In this document: piece by piece, positions 26,108-34,541 of the stretch
How positions within the stretch are numbered: position 1 is the first letter of the stretch
Layout: each line of letters opens with the position of its first letter
Source: DASXUL01 sp036504855
Lineage (GTDB): Bacteria; Armatimonadota; DTGP01; JAKQQT01
Reading direction: 5' to 3'
DNA: 64,000 nt
Assembly: GCA_036504855.1 (NCBI GenBank)
Contig: DASXUL010000002.1
Location: 54,557 to 118,556, forward strand
Made by a program: the position numbers and the translations under genes
Notes under the pieces: model-generated
What the model saw: the letters and a program-made list of their open reading frames with translations, nothing else
Database searches by the model: none
What the model was told of the DNA's origin: nothing

Positions 26108-28519
26108 ATGTTTGGCTCAATTCGGGCCGCGATGGGTTGGCGTTCGATCATTATGTTTACCGCGGCGCTCTCCCTCTTTGGGTACGCCCGCGCACAGGCT
26201 CCGGCGGGATCGCCAACCTATAACGCGTTGAACTACGGCGCCGTGGCGGACGGCGTTACCGATAACTATGCAGCCTTCCAGCGGCTGGCCGCCGCGGTGA
26301 GCCCGCCGCCCTATGGAACGGGAACCGGTAAGGGCACAATCGTATTCCCTCCGGGGGTCTACAGAATCAACCAGTACCGCATCCTGGGCGGCGCCCAGAT
26401 GACCGGCATCCAGAACATCTACTTCCGCAACTGCAATGGCCTTACCGTCACCGGAACGGGCGCCACGATCTCCGTTTCGGGAGCCTTCAAGCGGAGCGCC
26501 GATTACACAATCGCCCCGTACAGCTATTCCTACCGGCAGCAGGTGGTTCCGCTCTACTTCTATTACTGCCAGAACTTCGTGGTTGACGGCTTCAACCTCG
26601 ACGGCAACATCGGGCAGATGACGCGAGACCCCGGCGTGGTTGAAGGAACCAGCTACGGCCTCGCCACCGAATCCTGCTCCAACTACACCATCAAGAACAT
26701 CACCGCCCACCATTTCGCCTCGGATGGCCTGATGATTGGGGCCAGCTCACCCCTTCCCTCTCGCCCGCAGGCCATTGCCGACCGCAACGGCGCCGTGATC
26801 AACGTGCACGCCTACAACAACGCCCGCATGGCGCTCTCGGTCTACCAGGCGCGCGGCATCACTATCAGCGATAGCGTGTTCGAGACCGCTGGCATCGTGC
26901 CCGGAGCGTACGGCGGCCACCTCCCAATGAGCGGCGCCGGCATCGAGCCGGACTGCAAGACCCCCGGCGTGAACTGCGACGTCAAGACCGGCGACATCAC
27001 GTTCAAGAACTGCACCTTCAGCGACAACGTGGGGATGCAGTGGTACGCCGGAGGCGGCGACGGCACCGAGAACGTGACGTTGGACGGCTGCACCATCGCT
27101 GACGGCCCGCACAGCACGGACGACTACACGATGCTGCTCTGCGTGAAGAACGGCCTGATGCAGAACAGCACGATGCGCGGCAAGCGCCTCACCATCGTGC
27201 GCGGCTCCTTCCCAAACGTGTCGGCAACCATCCGCAACAACAAGCTCTACTCCAACGCCTTCGCCATCGTGGCCGACGGTCAGCCGGCCACCGCGCTCAT
27301 CGACAACAACGACATCATCGGAACGTATGCCGGGCCCACGAGCAACCTCATCGTCTACCTCCAGAACATGCCGAACGTGGACTTCGTGAACAACCGCGTC
27401 TTCGTTCCGGCGGCGGACAAGAGCGGAACCGGCGGCCAGGGCGTCGTCTGGCTGAACAACATCCACTCCAGCCAGAACAACACCTTCACAACGGACCTCA
27501 CGGGCGCCTCCACCAGCCACTTCTGCGCCACCTACACCGCCTGCCCCACCTATCAAGATCACTACAACTCCGGCACGTACTTCCGGCCGGCCTTCAACTC
27601 CACCTTCAACGCCGCCAACCCCTACTCCACCGTCACCGGCGCCGTGCCGACGCTCCTGCCGTCTATCACCGGCGGCCTGCGGCATCTCGCCTTTGACGTT
27701 GCGCCCGGCAAGGGGAGCATGTATCTGCCTCTCGCTTCACAGCCGGTGATCTCCGTGCGCGACGCCGCCGGCGCGGTGGACTCCGGTTTCAGCGGGAGCG
27801 TGACGGTGGCGCTCAAAGCCGGCTCGGGCCCCGCCAGCGCCACGCTCACGGGAATCACGACGGTAGCGGTCGCTAACGGCATTGCGCGGTTCACGGACCT
27901 CATCATCACCAAACCGGGCACGGGCTTTGTTCTTACGGCGGGCGCCAGCGGGCTTGCCGCCGTGGACAGCGTCCCGTTCAGCGTCACCCAGCTTCCGTCT
28001 CGAATCGCCTTCGCCGTTCAGCCGGCCGCGAGCGCGGCGGGGCAGGCTCTGTCCGCTCAGCCGGTGGCCGTCATCCAGGACGCGGACGGCAACCTCGTGC
28101 CCACGTTCACGGGACCCATATCGCTCTCGATCAAGGATGGGACCGGGTCCGCTGGGGCGGTTCTGACCGGCACGAGCACCGTCACCGCGGTGAACGGCGT
28201 CGCCGCGTTCAGTGACATCGGAATTGACCAGCCCGGGGCGGACTTCGTGCTCGTCGCGGGCAACCCGGGACTCACTCCTGCGGAAAGCCGGCCATTTGGC
28301 CTATTGCTGCCCGGAGATCTGGACGCGGACGGCAGTCTGACCTTGGCCGACGTCGGCCTGGCGCTGCGGTGCGCTGCCGGCATCTCCGCCGCCCCCAGCG
28401 CATTCAGCGTGGGTGATCTGGCGGGGGCGCCGGCTGCCGGACCGGACGGCCGCCTGGGGATTGAGGACGCCGTGGCCATCGTTCACGAAGTGATGGCCGG
28501 AGGGTTTGGGGGCGGATAG
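26108..28519 (+). CDS. Secreted beta-helix protein 2 with two Ig-like modules and a dockerin-like tail
   Basis: This 803-residue secreted protein has a signal peptide ending FGYARAQA and a parallel beta-helix (about 28-540) nearly identical in layout to the protein at 6.9-11 kb. Two bacterial Ig-like modules of about 95 residues follow (DAAGAVDSGFSGSVTVALKAGSG, then DADGNLVPTFTGPISLSIKDGTG), of the kind also fused to the subtilase at 31 kb. The C-terminus is dockerin-like: GDLDADGSLTLADVGLALR, then PDGRLGIEDAVAIV. The ATG at 26108 is chosen because GAAAGG lies at the right distance, as in the paralogue. It may be a polysaccharide lyase or adhesin held at the surface through the dockerin-like tail. 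Catalytic residues were not assigned. Confidence 0.85.
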   Translation: MFGSIRAAMGWRSIIMFTAALSLFGYARAQAPAGSPTYNALNYGAVADGVTDNYAAFQRLAAAVSPPPYGTGTGKGTIVFPPGVYRINQYRILGGAQMTGIQNIYFRNCNGLTVTGTGATISVSGAFKRSADYTIAPYSYSYRQQVVPLYFYYCQNFVVDGFNLDGNIGQMTRDPGVVEGTSYGLATESCSNYTIKNITAHHFASDGLMIGASSPLPSRPQAIADRNGAVINVHAYNNARMALSVYQARGITISDSVFETAGIVPGAYGGHLPMSGAGIEPDCKTPGVNCDVKTGDITFKNCTFSDNVGMQWYAGGGDGTENVTLDGCTIADGPHSTDDYTMLLCVKNGLMQNSTMRGKRLTIVRGSFPNVSATIRNNKLYSNAFAIVADGQPATALIDNNDIIGTYAGPTSNLIVYLQNMPNVDFVNNRVFVPAADKSGTGGQGVVWLNNIHSSQNNTFTTDLTGASTSHFCATYTACPTYQDHYNSGTYFRPAFNSTFNAANPYSTVTGAVPTLLPSITGGLRHLAFDVAPGKGSMYLPLASQPVISVRDAAGAVDSGFSGSVTVALKAGSGPASATLTGITTVAVANGIARFTDLIITKPGTGFVLTAGASGLAAVDSVPFSVTQLPSRIAFAVQPAASAAGQALSAQPVAVIQDADGNLVPTFTGPISLSIKDGTGSAGAVLTGTSTVTAVNGVAAFSDIGIDQPGADFVLVAGNPGLTPAESRPFGLLLPGDLDADGSLTLADVGLALRCAAGISAAPSAFSVGDLAGAPAAGPDGRLGIEDAVAIVHEVMAGGFGGG

Positions 28520-28545
28520 CCCGGGCCGTTAGGGGAGATCGACGG

Positions 28546-28581
28546 GAAGAGCGGGGCCGAACACATTCGGTCCCGCTCTTC
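28546..28581 (+). terminator. Intrinsic terminator of beta-helix gene 2
   Basis: A 15-base stem with one G-U pair joins 28546-28560 to 28567-28581 around a six-base loop, 27 bases after the stop codon. It is followed by TGTATTTG, a modest T-rich tail. The stem is nearly symmetric and could work in both directions. Confidence 0.85.
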
Positions 28582-28778
28582 TGTATTTGACCGATAGCGA
28601 ACCCGTTAGCATGCGTACATAAAGTCGCCGTGCGCCGTTCATTGGCGCTGATCAGCGTCACTGCGAATAGCGTGGAACCATTTGCTTTTGGCGGGCATTC
28701 GTACCACGTAAACCCGGCGGTCTTCGCGACGCCCCTGATGATATAATGGGAACCACATTGGGAGGGCGCGCAGGGTAA

Positions 28779-28796
28779 ACGGCACGATCCTTGCCT
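28779..28796 (+). promoter_or_regulatory. Sigma-54-like promoter upstream of beta-helix gene 3
   Basis: The site ACGGCACGATCCTTGCCT matches TGGCACG-N4-TTGC except for C in place of the first T, with 10 bases between the GG and GC pairs. It lies downstream of the terminator of the preceding gene and points toward beta-helix gene 3, but about 420 bases from its start. A long leader or an unrecognised small gene would have to lie in between. Confidence 0.5.
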
Positions 28797-29215
28797 CAGT
28801 TCAGCAAACAGCCGAGCGTGCCGTGTCGAAGGAGTGAAGGATCTCACCGACGGATTGCGGAACGCGAGCTCTCTCGCGTTCATGACAGTCCGTCTCATCT
28901 ATGACCATGAAAGCGCGCCGTTGAAGGGCCGGATTTCGCACGGAATCGCCGTTCGGGCCCGCGAAACCATTGCGGTATGACCTATGCGCAACCGGAAGTC
29001 CGCTACGCCCCGATTCGCCCCGCGGCCAGGCTGCGTTCTGGCCCTGGCGCCGGAACGGGTAATCGCCGACGCAACCGACGTTATAGCAAGTAGACATTCG
29101 CCCCCGGTGGGCTGATCGCATAGTTATCTTCGCCGCGCCGGAATTCTGTTGGTTTCCGTCTGGAAAACCGTCAATTGTTCTGAGACGCGGACCCATGTCA
29201 GGAGAGATCCGACTA

Positions 29216-30952
29216 ATGAGAAACCGAACCGCCGCTTCGATAGCCGCTTGTTTGATAGCTCTGGCCGCTGGCGGAGCCAGCTTCGCAGATCCCATTGGCG
29301 CGCCCGCTGGGGCTCCATCGTTCAATGTGAAGGACTTCGGCGCCAAGGGAGACGGCGTGACAGATGACTACGACGCGATCCAGGCCGCCGTGGCCGCCAT
29401 TAACCCGCCTCCGTTCGGAACCGGGACCGGCCAGGGGACCCTGTTGTTCCCTCCCGGTGAGTACTTCATCAATCGTTACCGGATAGTGGATTCTCCGGAC
29501 GCAAACAACATCAACAACATCGCTTTTGAGTCTTGTAACGGAGTGTCGGTGCTGGGGACTGGAGCCAAGATCAGCGTCCTCGGCAAGTTCTACCGCTCCA
29601 AGTGGGAGACCGCGAACAACGTCTGGTACAGCAACATCTACAACGTGATCCCGCTCTACTTCGACAACTGCCAGAACTTCCTCGTGGATGGTTTCGAGTT
29701 GAACGGCAACGTGCAGGACACCACCCGTGACCCCGAAGTCGTGGAGGGCCGATGCTACGGCCTGGCCACTCAGGCGTCCTCCAACTACATCATCCAGAAC
29801 GTTTACGCGCATCACTTCGCCGCGGACGGCGTGATGCTGGGGTCGGAGTCGTCCAACTCCGCGCACCCAATCGCCACGGCAGACCGCAACGCCACGCTCA
29901 TCAACGTTCATAGCGCGAACAATGCCCGCGACGGTCTGGCGATCTACCACGTGCGCGGCGCCATGATCCAGAACTCGCTGTTTGAGACCTCCGGCGATAT
30001 CGGCGGCTCGTACGGCGGGCACTACCCGTATGCGGGCGCCGGACTTGAGCCAACCGCCTTCACCGTAGGCGTTGACGTTGACGTGAAGACAGGCGACGTG
30101 ACCTTCCAGAACTGCACGTTCAGGAACAACATGGGCATGCAGTTCTTCGTGGGCGGCGGGGATCGCACCGACAACATCACCCTCGACGGCTGCACCTTTG
30201 AAGAGGGGCCGCTGAGCATCAACGACTATACCGTGTTGATGGCGGTTAAGAACGGTCTCATCCAGAACTGCACCATGCGCGGAAAGCGGATGACGTTCGT
30301 CCGCGGATCGTTCCCCGGCGTCTCCGTCACCATCCGCAACAACACCCTCTACTCCAACGCCTTCGCGCTCGTGGGAGACAGCCTGCCCTGCCAGGCTCTG
30401 ATCGAGGGCAACACGATCATCGGCACCTTCACGGCGCCCACCAGCAACTACCTCGTCTTCCTCCAGAACCTGCCTCAGGTGACTTTCCGGATGAACACCG
30501 TCATCGTGCCCAAGGAAGCCAAGAACGCGAACAGCGCGCAAGGCATCGTGACGCTGAACAACATTGGGCTCTCCGAGCAGAACTCGTTATCGACGGATCT
30601 CACCACACCCGCCACCTCCTACTTCTGTACCGTGTACGGCACAACGCCGGTCTACCTGGACCGCTACATCTCGGGCGACGCCATCCGCCCGGAGTGTTTG
30701 GCAAGCTTCCCGAACCAGCCGTTCTACACCACCATCATCCCCGGCGACGTCAACAACGATCACGCGGTCACCTTCGACGACGCCATCGCCGCATTGCGAA
30801 TTGCGGGAGGGCTCAGCGCCGTAACCATGCCCGGCGGCGACGTTGCGCCGGCGCGGAACGCCGCGGGAGGGGTTGGGGACGGCGTGGTGGACATTGTGGA
30901 TGTGGTGCGCATTCTGCGGCACGTCCAGGGCTATATTCCAGTCTGGCCGTAG
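29216..30952 (+). CDS. Secreted beta-helix protein 3 with a dockerin-like tail
   Basis: This 578-residue secreted protein has signal peptide RTAASIAACLIALAAGGASFA and a parallel beta-helix starting FNVKDFGAKGDGVTDDYDAIQ. It is clearly paralogous to the two other beta-helix proteins in the window but more diverged. It lacks the Ig-like modules and the triplicated tail, and ends directly in a dockerin-like pair: GDVNNDHAVTFDDAIAALRIAGGL and GDGVVDIVDVVRILRHVQG. The ATG at 29216 is preferred to 29195 because GGAGAG precedes it and the signal peptide then starts properly. The function is probably carbohydrate binding or cleavage at the surface. The dockerin half-repeats have the Asp/Asn positions expected for calcium binding. 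Confidence 0.86.
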   Translation: MRNRTAASIAACLIALAAGGASFADPIGAPAGAPSFNVKDFGAKGDGVTDDYDAIQAAVAAINPPPFGTGTGQGTLLFPPGEYFINRYRIVDSPDANNINNIAFESCNGVSVLGTGAKISVLGKFYRSKWETANNVWYSNIYNVIPLYFDNCQNFLVDGFELNGNVQDTTRDPEVVEGRCYGLATQASSNYIIQNVYAHHFAADGVMLGSESSNSAHPIATADRNATLINVHSANNARDGLAIYHVRGAMIQNSLFETSGDIGGSYGGHYPYAGAGLEPTAFTVGVDVDVKTGDVTFQNCTFRNNMGMQFFVGGGDRTDNITLDGCTFEEGPLSINDYTVLMAVKNGLIQNCTMRGKRMTFVRGSFPGVSVTIRNNTLYSNAFALVGDSLPCQALIEGNTIIGTFTAPTSNYLVFLQNLPQVTFRMNTVIVPKEAKNANSAQGIVTLNNIGLSEQNSLSTDLTTPATSYFCTVYGTTPVYLDRYISGDAIRPECLASFPNQPFYTTIIPGDVNNDHAVTFDDAIAALRIAGGLSAVTMPGGDVAPARNAAGGVGDGVVDIVDVVRILRHVQGYIPVWP

Positions 30953-31097
30953 GGCGTCGGGGGATCGTAGCTGCGCGGCCTGGTTGATGGCGCCGATTCG
31001 GCTCCGTATCGCGCCGGCAGAGGGGCGAGGCGCGATGTGGGGCGCACAATTGCAGAGCGGGCTCGCCCGCTCTCTCGGGGAGGCGAAGTATACAGCC

Positions 31098-33320
31098 ATG
31101 GAATACAGACGACCCTGCATCTCAGGCCTTCTGGCGGCGATGGCGCTTGGGGCCTGGCCGGCCGCGGCTCACGCCCAGGGGGCCGCTCGTCCCTTTGTCT
31201 CAAACGAGCTGCTGGTGAAGTGGGACCCGGCCGCGCTCACAGGCGCCAATGACTCCTTCCACAACAAGCTGGGCGCGAAGCTGCTGGCCACCTACAACAG
31301 CATCGACTGGCAGCGCGTTCGCGTGCCGCCTGGAATGGCTGTGGCGGACGCGATAGCCAAGTACCGAGCGCTGCCCGGGGTGACCGCGGCGGAACCGAAT
31401 TACCTGGTGACCCTCGGCGCCACGCCGAACGACACGCTCTATCCCAGCCTGTACGGCCTGCCGAAGGTATCGGCTCCCGCTGCTTGGGACTTGGACACTG
31501 GCATCAACAGCGTCGTTGTGGCGGTTGTGGATTCCGGCATCTCCTATAGCCACGCCGACCTCGCGGCCAACATGTGGCACAACCCCGGTGAAATCGCCGG
31601 CAACGGCATTGACGATGATGGTGATGGCTACGTAGATGACGTGTACGGCATTGCGCCGGTGGATGGGACCGCGGACCCCGTGGACACTCAGGGGCATGGC
31701 ACATGGGTGGCCGGCACGATCGGCGCGGTTGGGAACAATGGACAGGGCGTCACCGGAGTCTTGTGGAACGTGAAGCTGATGGCGCTGAAGTTCACCAATC
31801 AGCAGGCCACAGGCGCCGCGTCGGATGCGGTGACATGCATCCAGTACGCCACGCTCATGCGCCAGCGCGGCGTGAATGTTCGCGTCATCAACGCCAGTTG
31901 GGCTACCGGCTCCAGCCAGGCCCTTCAGGATGCCCTGACCGCCGCTGGGAACGCCGGTATCCTGACCGTCTGCGCGGCCATGAATACGTCGTCGAACAAC
32001 GATACGAGCCCCGTCTACCCGGGAAACTATAGCCTGCCGAGCCTGATGACGGTGGCCGCTAGCGACGCTTCGGACAACCTCGCGTCATTCTCGAACTGGG
32101 GTCCCACCACTGTCCACATCGCCGCGCCCGGCGTCAACATCCAGACAACATCCAACACAGGGCTCACCGCGTACGCGTATTCCTCCGGCACGTCATTCAG
32201 CGCCGCGTACGTCGCGGGGGCGGCGGCGATGCTGTTCGACTATCAGCCCGCCATGACGCCTCCAGAGGCGAAGGCCCTGCTCATGGACACGGCGGACAAG
32301 TTGCCGCAATGGACGAACCTCGTCGTCTCCGGCGGCAGGCTGAACCTCGCGCGGGCGATGGCAGTGGCTCCTCTCGTCGTCGTTCGGCGCGTCGGCTACG
32401 ATACGATGCCGGGCGGCGCGCCCGCCGGGGCGCCGCTCTCGCCGCAGCCCATTGCGTCGTTCCGCGACAGCGCTGGGAACACGGTTCACGGCTATACGGG
32501 AGCCATCACGCTGAGCATCAAGTCCGGAACGGGAACCGCCGGCGCCCACCTCACCGGAACCGTCACGGTAAGCGCAGTGAATGGCGTGGCCACCTTCACC
32601 AATGTGGCCGTGGACACGCCCGGAACCGGCTACGTTCTGGTCGCCTCCAGCGGCGGTCTGACGACGGCATCCAGCAATCCATTTAACGTTACGCTTCCGG
32701 CTACGGCGCTGGCTTTCACGGCCTCACCCACAGGCGGAGTAGCGGGCATCTCGGTTAGCCCCGTTCCATCCGTGAAGGCCGTGGATGCAAATGGCGCCAC
32801 AGTGACGGCCTTCAACGGCCCGGTCACCATCGCCATTTCGCCCAACACCGGTACGCCGGGCGCCACCCTCAGCGGGACCACTACAGTCGCCGCCGTAAAC
32901 GGCGTCGCTGCCTTCCCGGATCTGGCCGTGAGCGTTGCCGGGTCCGGCTACGTGCTGTCCGCTTCGAGTTCTGGGCTCACTGGAGCGAACAGCGCTGCTT
33001 TCGATGTGGGACAGGCCTATACCATGGATGCCATTGAAGCCCTGCGCGTTGTGCGAGGCACGGTTGCCGCGAGCGGGACGATCACGTCCGGAACCGGCTT
33101 CACGGTGCAGCACGTCACTGACAGCGGAGTCTATCACATCACTTTCACGAAGGCTTTTGCTTCTGGCGACCTTCCGGTAGTGGTCGCGAGCGCCTTCGGA
33201 GCGAACCCGGCCACCATCAACGGGGTGAATCCCACAAATGCCGCCGTGGACATCACCGTGTACGTGGCTGGAACGGCGGCAGACCGGAGCTTCGGGTTCG
33301 TTGTCGTGGGAGCGAAGTAG
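31098..33320 (+). CDS. Secreted subtilisin-like serine protease with Ig-like modules
   Basis: This 740-residue S8 peptidase has a signal peptide ending AAAHAQG and a short inhibitor-like propeptide (FVSNELLVKWDPA to VTAAEPNYLV). The catalytic triad is Asp in VVAVVDSGISYSHADL, His in GHGTWVAGTIGA and Ser in SGTSFSAAYVAGAAAML; IDDDGDGYVDD resembles a calcium site. Two Ig-like modules (GYTGAITLSIKSGTG and AFNGPVTIAISPNTG) match those of beta-helix protein 2. The end consists of a single dockerin-like helix (MDAIEALRVVRG) and a 70-residue beta-rich domain. The ATG at 31098 is the only start giving a signal peptide. It could process the neighbouring surface proteins, but that is inference. Confidence 0.92.
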   Translation: MEYRRPCISGLLAAMALGAWPAAAHAQGAARPFVSNELLVKWDPAALTGANDSFHNKLGAKLLATYNSIDWQRVRVPPGMAVADAIAKYRALPGVTAAEPNYLVTLGATPNDTLYPSLYGLPKVSAPAAWDLDTGINSVVVAVVDSGISYSHADLAANMWHNPGEIAGNGIDDDGDGYVDDVYGIAPVDGTADPVDTQGHGTWVAGTIGAVGNNGQGVTGVLWNVKLMALKFTNQQATGAASDAVTCIQYATLMRQRGVNVRVINASWATGSSQALQDALTAAGNAGILTVCAAMNTSSNNDTSPVYPGNYSLPSLMTVAASDASDNLASFSNWGPTTVHIAAPGVNIQTTSNTGLTAYAYSSGTSFSAAYVAGAAAMLFDYQPAMTPPEAKALLMDTADKLPQWTNLVVSGGRLNLARAMAVAPLVVVRRVGYDTMPGGAPAGAPLSPQPIASFRDSAGNTVHGYTGAITLSIKSGTGTAGAHLTGTVTVSAVNGVATFTNVAVDTPGTGYVLVASSGGLTTASSNPFNVTLPATALAFTASPTGGVAGISVSPVPSVKAVDANGATVTAFNGPVTIAISPNTGTPGATLSGTTTVAAVNGVAAFPDLAVSVAGSGYVLSASSSGLTGANSAAFDVGQAYTMDAIEALRVVRGTVAASGTITSGTGFTVQHVTDSGVYHITFTKAFASGDLPVVVASAFGANPATINGVNPTNAAVDITVYVAGTAADRSFGFVVVGAK

Positions 33321-33325
33321 CGCGC

Positions 33326-33366
33326 CTGACCGTAGCCTGGCCGATGCTCCGCCATGCTACGGTCAG
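33326..33366. terminator. Bidirectional hairpin between convergent subtilase and RiPP operon
   Basis: A perfect 11-base stem pairs 33326-33336 with 33356-33366. It lies six bases after the subtilase stop and overlaps the stop codon of the converging nucleotidyltransferase gene, so it can end transcription from both sides. Confidence 0.75.
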
Positions 33367-34541
33367 CGGCTGTCCGCGCTCTTCCGCGTCCGGCTTCGCA
33401 GGAGTCCGACCAGCAGTCGAATGGGGCGCGCCACGAAATGCACGGCCCTGAGATGGGCCGGCAGGGGCATGAGGATGCGATCGGTTTCATGGGGGCGCAG
33501 GAGGCGCAGCAGGTAACGGAATCGGTCTACCGTGCGGTCGCGGAGGCTCATTCGCAGCAGGTGCAGTTCGGCGAGGCGCATGGGCTCGGGCGGCGGAGGC
33601 TCGAACATGCGCCGCTCAACGCCGGATGCTATCCTGCTAACGGCGTCGGTTCGATGGAGCATTTCGGCCGGCATGTCGATCTCCGCCAGGCGCTTCGCCA
33701 GCGCCAATCCCAGAAGCAGGGCTCGCTCCGCGCCCCACTCCTGCGCGGTTCTCAGCGCGGCATCCCAATCCAGTCCATTTGCCGCCCGGACGATCCCCGC
33801 CACGTCGCAGACGTGCTTCAACTGGCCCCAAGCGTGTCGCGCTCCATGGATGCACAGGAAGACGAGTTCGTCAGCCGGGTCTAGAGCGTCCACGCTCCTG
33901 TCAAGGCACTGAACTGGTTGGCGGCGGCTCCAGAGGCGGTCGAACTCCACCGGCAGCGCGTCTTCGCTGGTGCTCAGCGCCCAATGTAGCTCCAGCATGA
34001 ACGAGAGGCCTGTGCGCCGCATCTCAACGTGGAGGTCGTCCGGCAGCGGTCCGTCCGATATGGGCGGATGCTCGTCATCCTGGCGGTAACCGTTCCCCGT
34101 TAGCAGGCGGCATGCGGCTCGGACGTCCGCGCGGCGCACGAGGATGTCCACGTCGTAGAACTCGCGATGCAGCACGTCGCCATGGATGCGCTGCGCCAGT
34201 GCCGGCCCCTTCAGCGGCAACGCTTCGATGCCCGCACGAGCCAGCGTGTCCAGAGCGCCGATCATCTGCCCGGCCAGCAAGAGGTTGTTGCCGGCCATAG
34301 ATCGAGCGTGCGCATGAAGCGCCTCGCGGGTGGATGCGGGCACGGTTGCGGCACAAAGCGTCCCTACGCGGTCGATCACGAGCGGCAGCACGCCATGGCG
34401 CAGCGCCGCGGCGATGACCGCGTTCCAGTCCAGGCCTCCGGCGCACAGATCGGCGATCCGCCGCCGAGCGACGCCGTCATCCGCCGGACGCGCGCAGGCG
34501 AGGAGGAGCTGGATCTCAGGGCGCGAGCGAGGCTCAGGCAT
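33363..34541 (-). CDS. Nucleotidyltransferase-family protein of the RiPP operon
   Basis: This 392-residue protein of the family often annotated as nucleotidyltransferase in lasso-peptide clusters (PF14907 type) has the core ALPLKGPALAQRIHGDVLHREFYDVDILVRRADVRAACRLL. In it KGP and the DxD pair (DVD) give the expected active-site pattern. The C-terminal 200 residues are helical (VCDVAGIVRAANGLDWDAALRTAQEWG) and contain repeated basic segments. It is the last gene of the operon and overlaps the ABC gene by eight bases. In related lasso clusters this protein accompanies the HPr-kinase-like kinase and is thought to modify the phosphorylated peptide. Its exact reaction here is unknown. Confidence 0.8.
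   Translation of the reverse strand: MPEPRSRPEIQLLLACARPADDGVARRRIADLCAGGLDWNAVIAAALRHGVLPLVIDRVGTLCAATVPASTREALHAHARSMAGNNLLLAGQMIGALDTLARAGIEALPLKGPALAQRIHGDVLHREFYDVDILVRRADVRAACRLLTGNGYRQDDEHPPISDGPLPDDLHVEMRRTGLSFMLELHWALSTSEDALPVEFDRLWSRRQPVQCLDRSVDALDPADELVFLCIHGARHAWGQLKHVCDVAGIVRAANGLDWDAALRTAQEWGAERALLLGLALAKRLAEIDMPAEMLHRTDAVSRIASGVERRMFEPPPPEPMRLAELHLLRMSLRDRTVDRFRYLLRLLRPHETDRILMPLPAHLRAVHFVARPIRLLVGLLRSRTRKSADSR

Larger units (their letters stand above)
28520..29215. other. Intergenic region between beta-helix genes 2 and 3
   Basis: This nearly 700-base region holds the terminator of beta-helix gene 2, a sigma-54-like site, and then about 410 bases before the next start. A short open frame from GTG 28834 to TGA 28980 (48 residues, with AAGGAG abutting the start) is the only small-gene candidate. 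The ribosome-site spacing is too short and the product has no recognisable feature, so I do not call it a gene. If the sigma-54 site is used, the mRNA would have an unusually long leader. Confidence 0.45.

Noticed and set aside
28834..28980. A 48-codon frame in the gap before beta-helix gene 3
   Set aside because: Ribosome site abuts the GTG, codon use is not distinctive and the product has no feature. Mentioned only as a candidate.
31037..31054. Weak sigma-54-like site before the subtilase
   Set aside because: GG and GC spacing is right and the -12 box is TTGCA, but the -24 box reads TGGGGC instead of TGGCAC, so the match is too poor.
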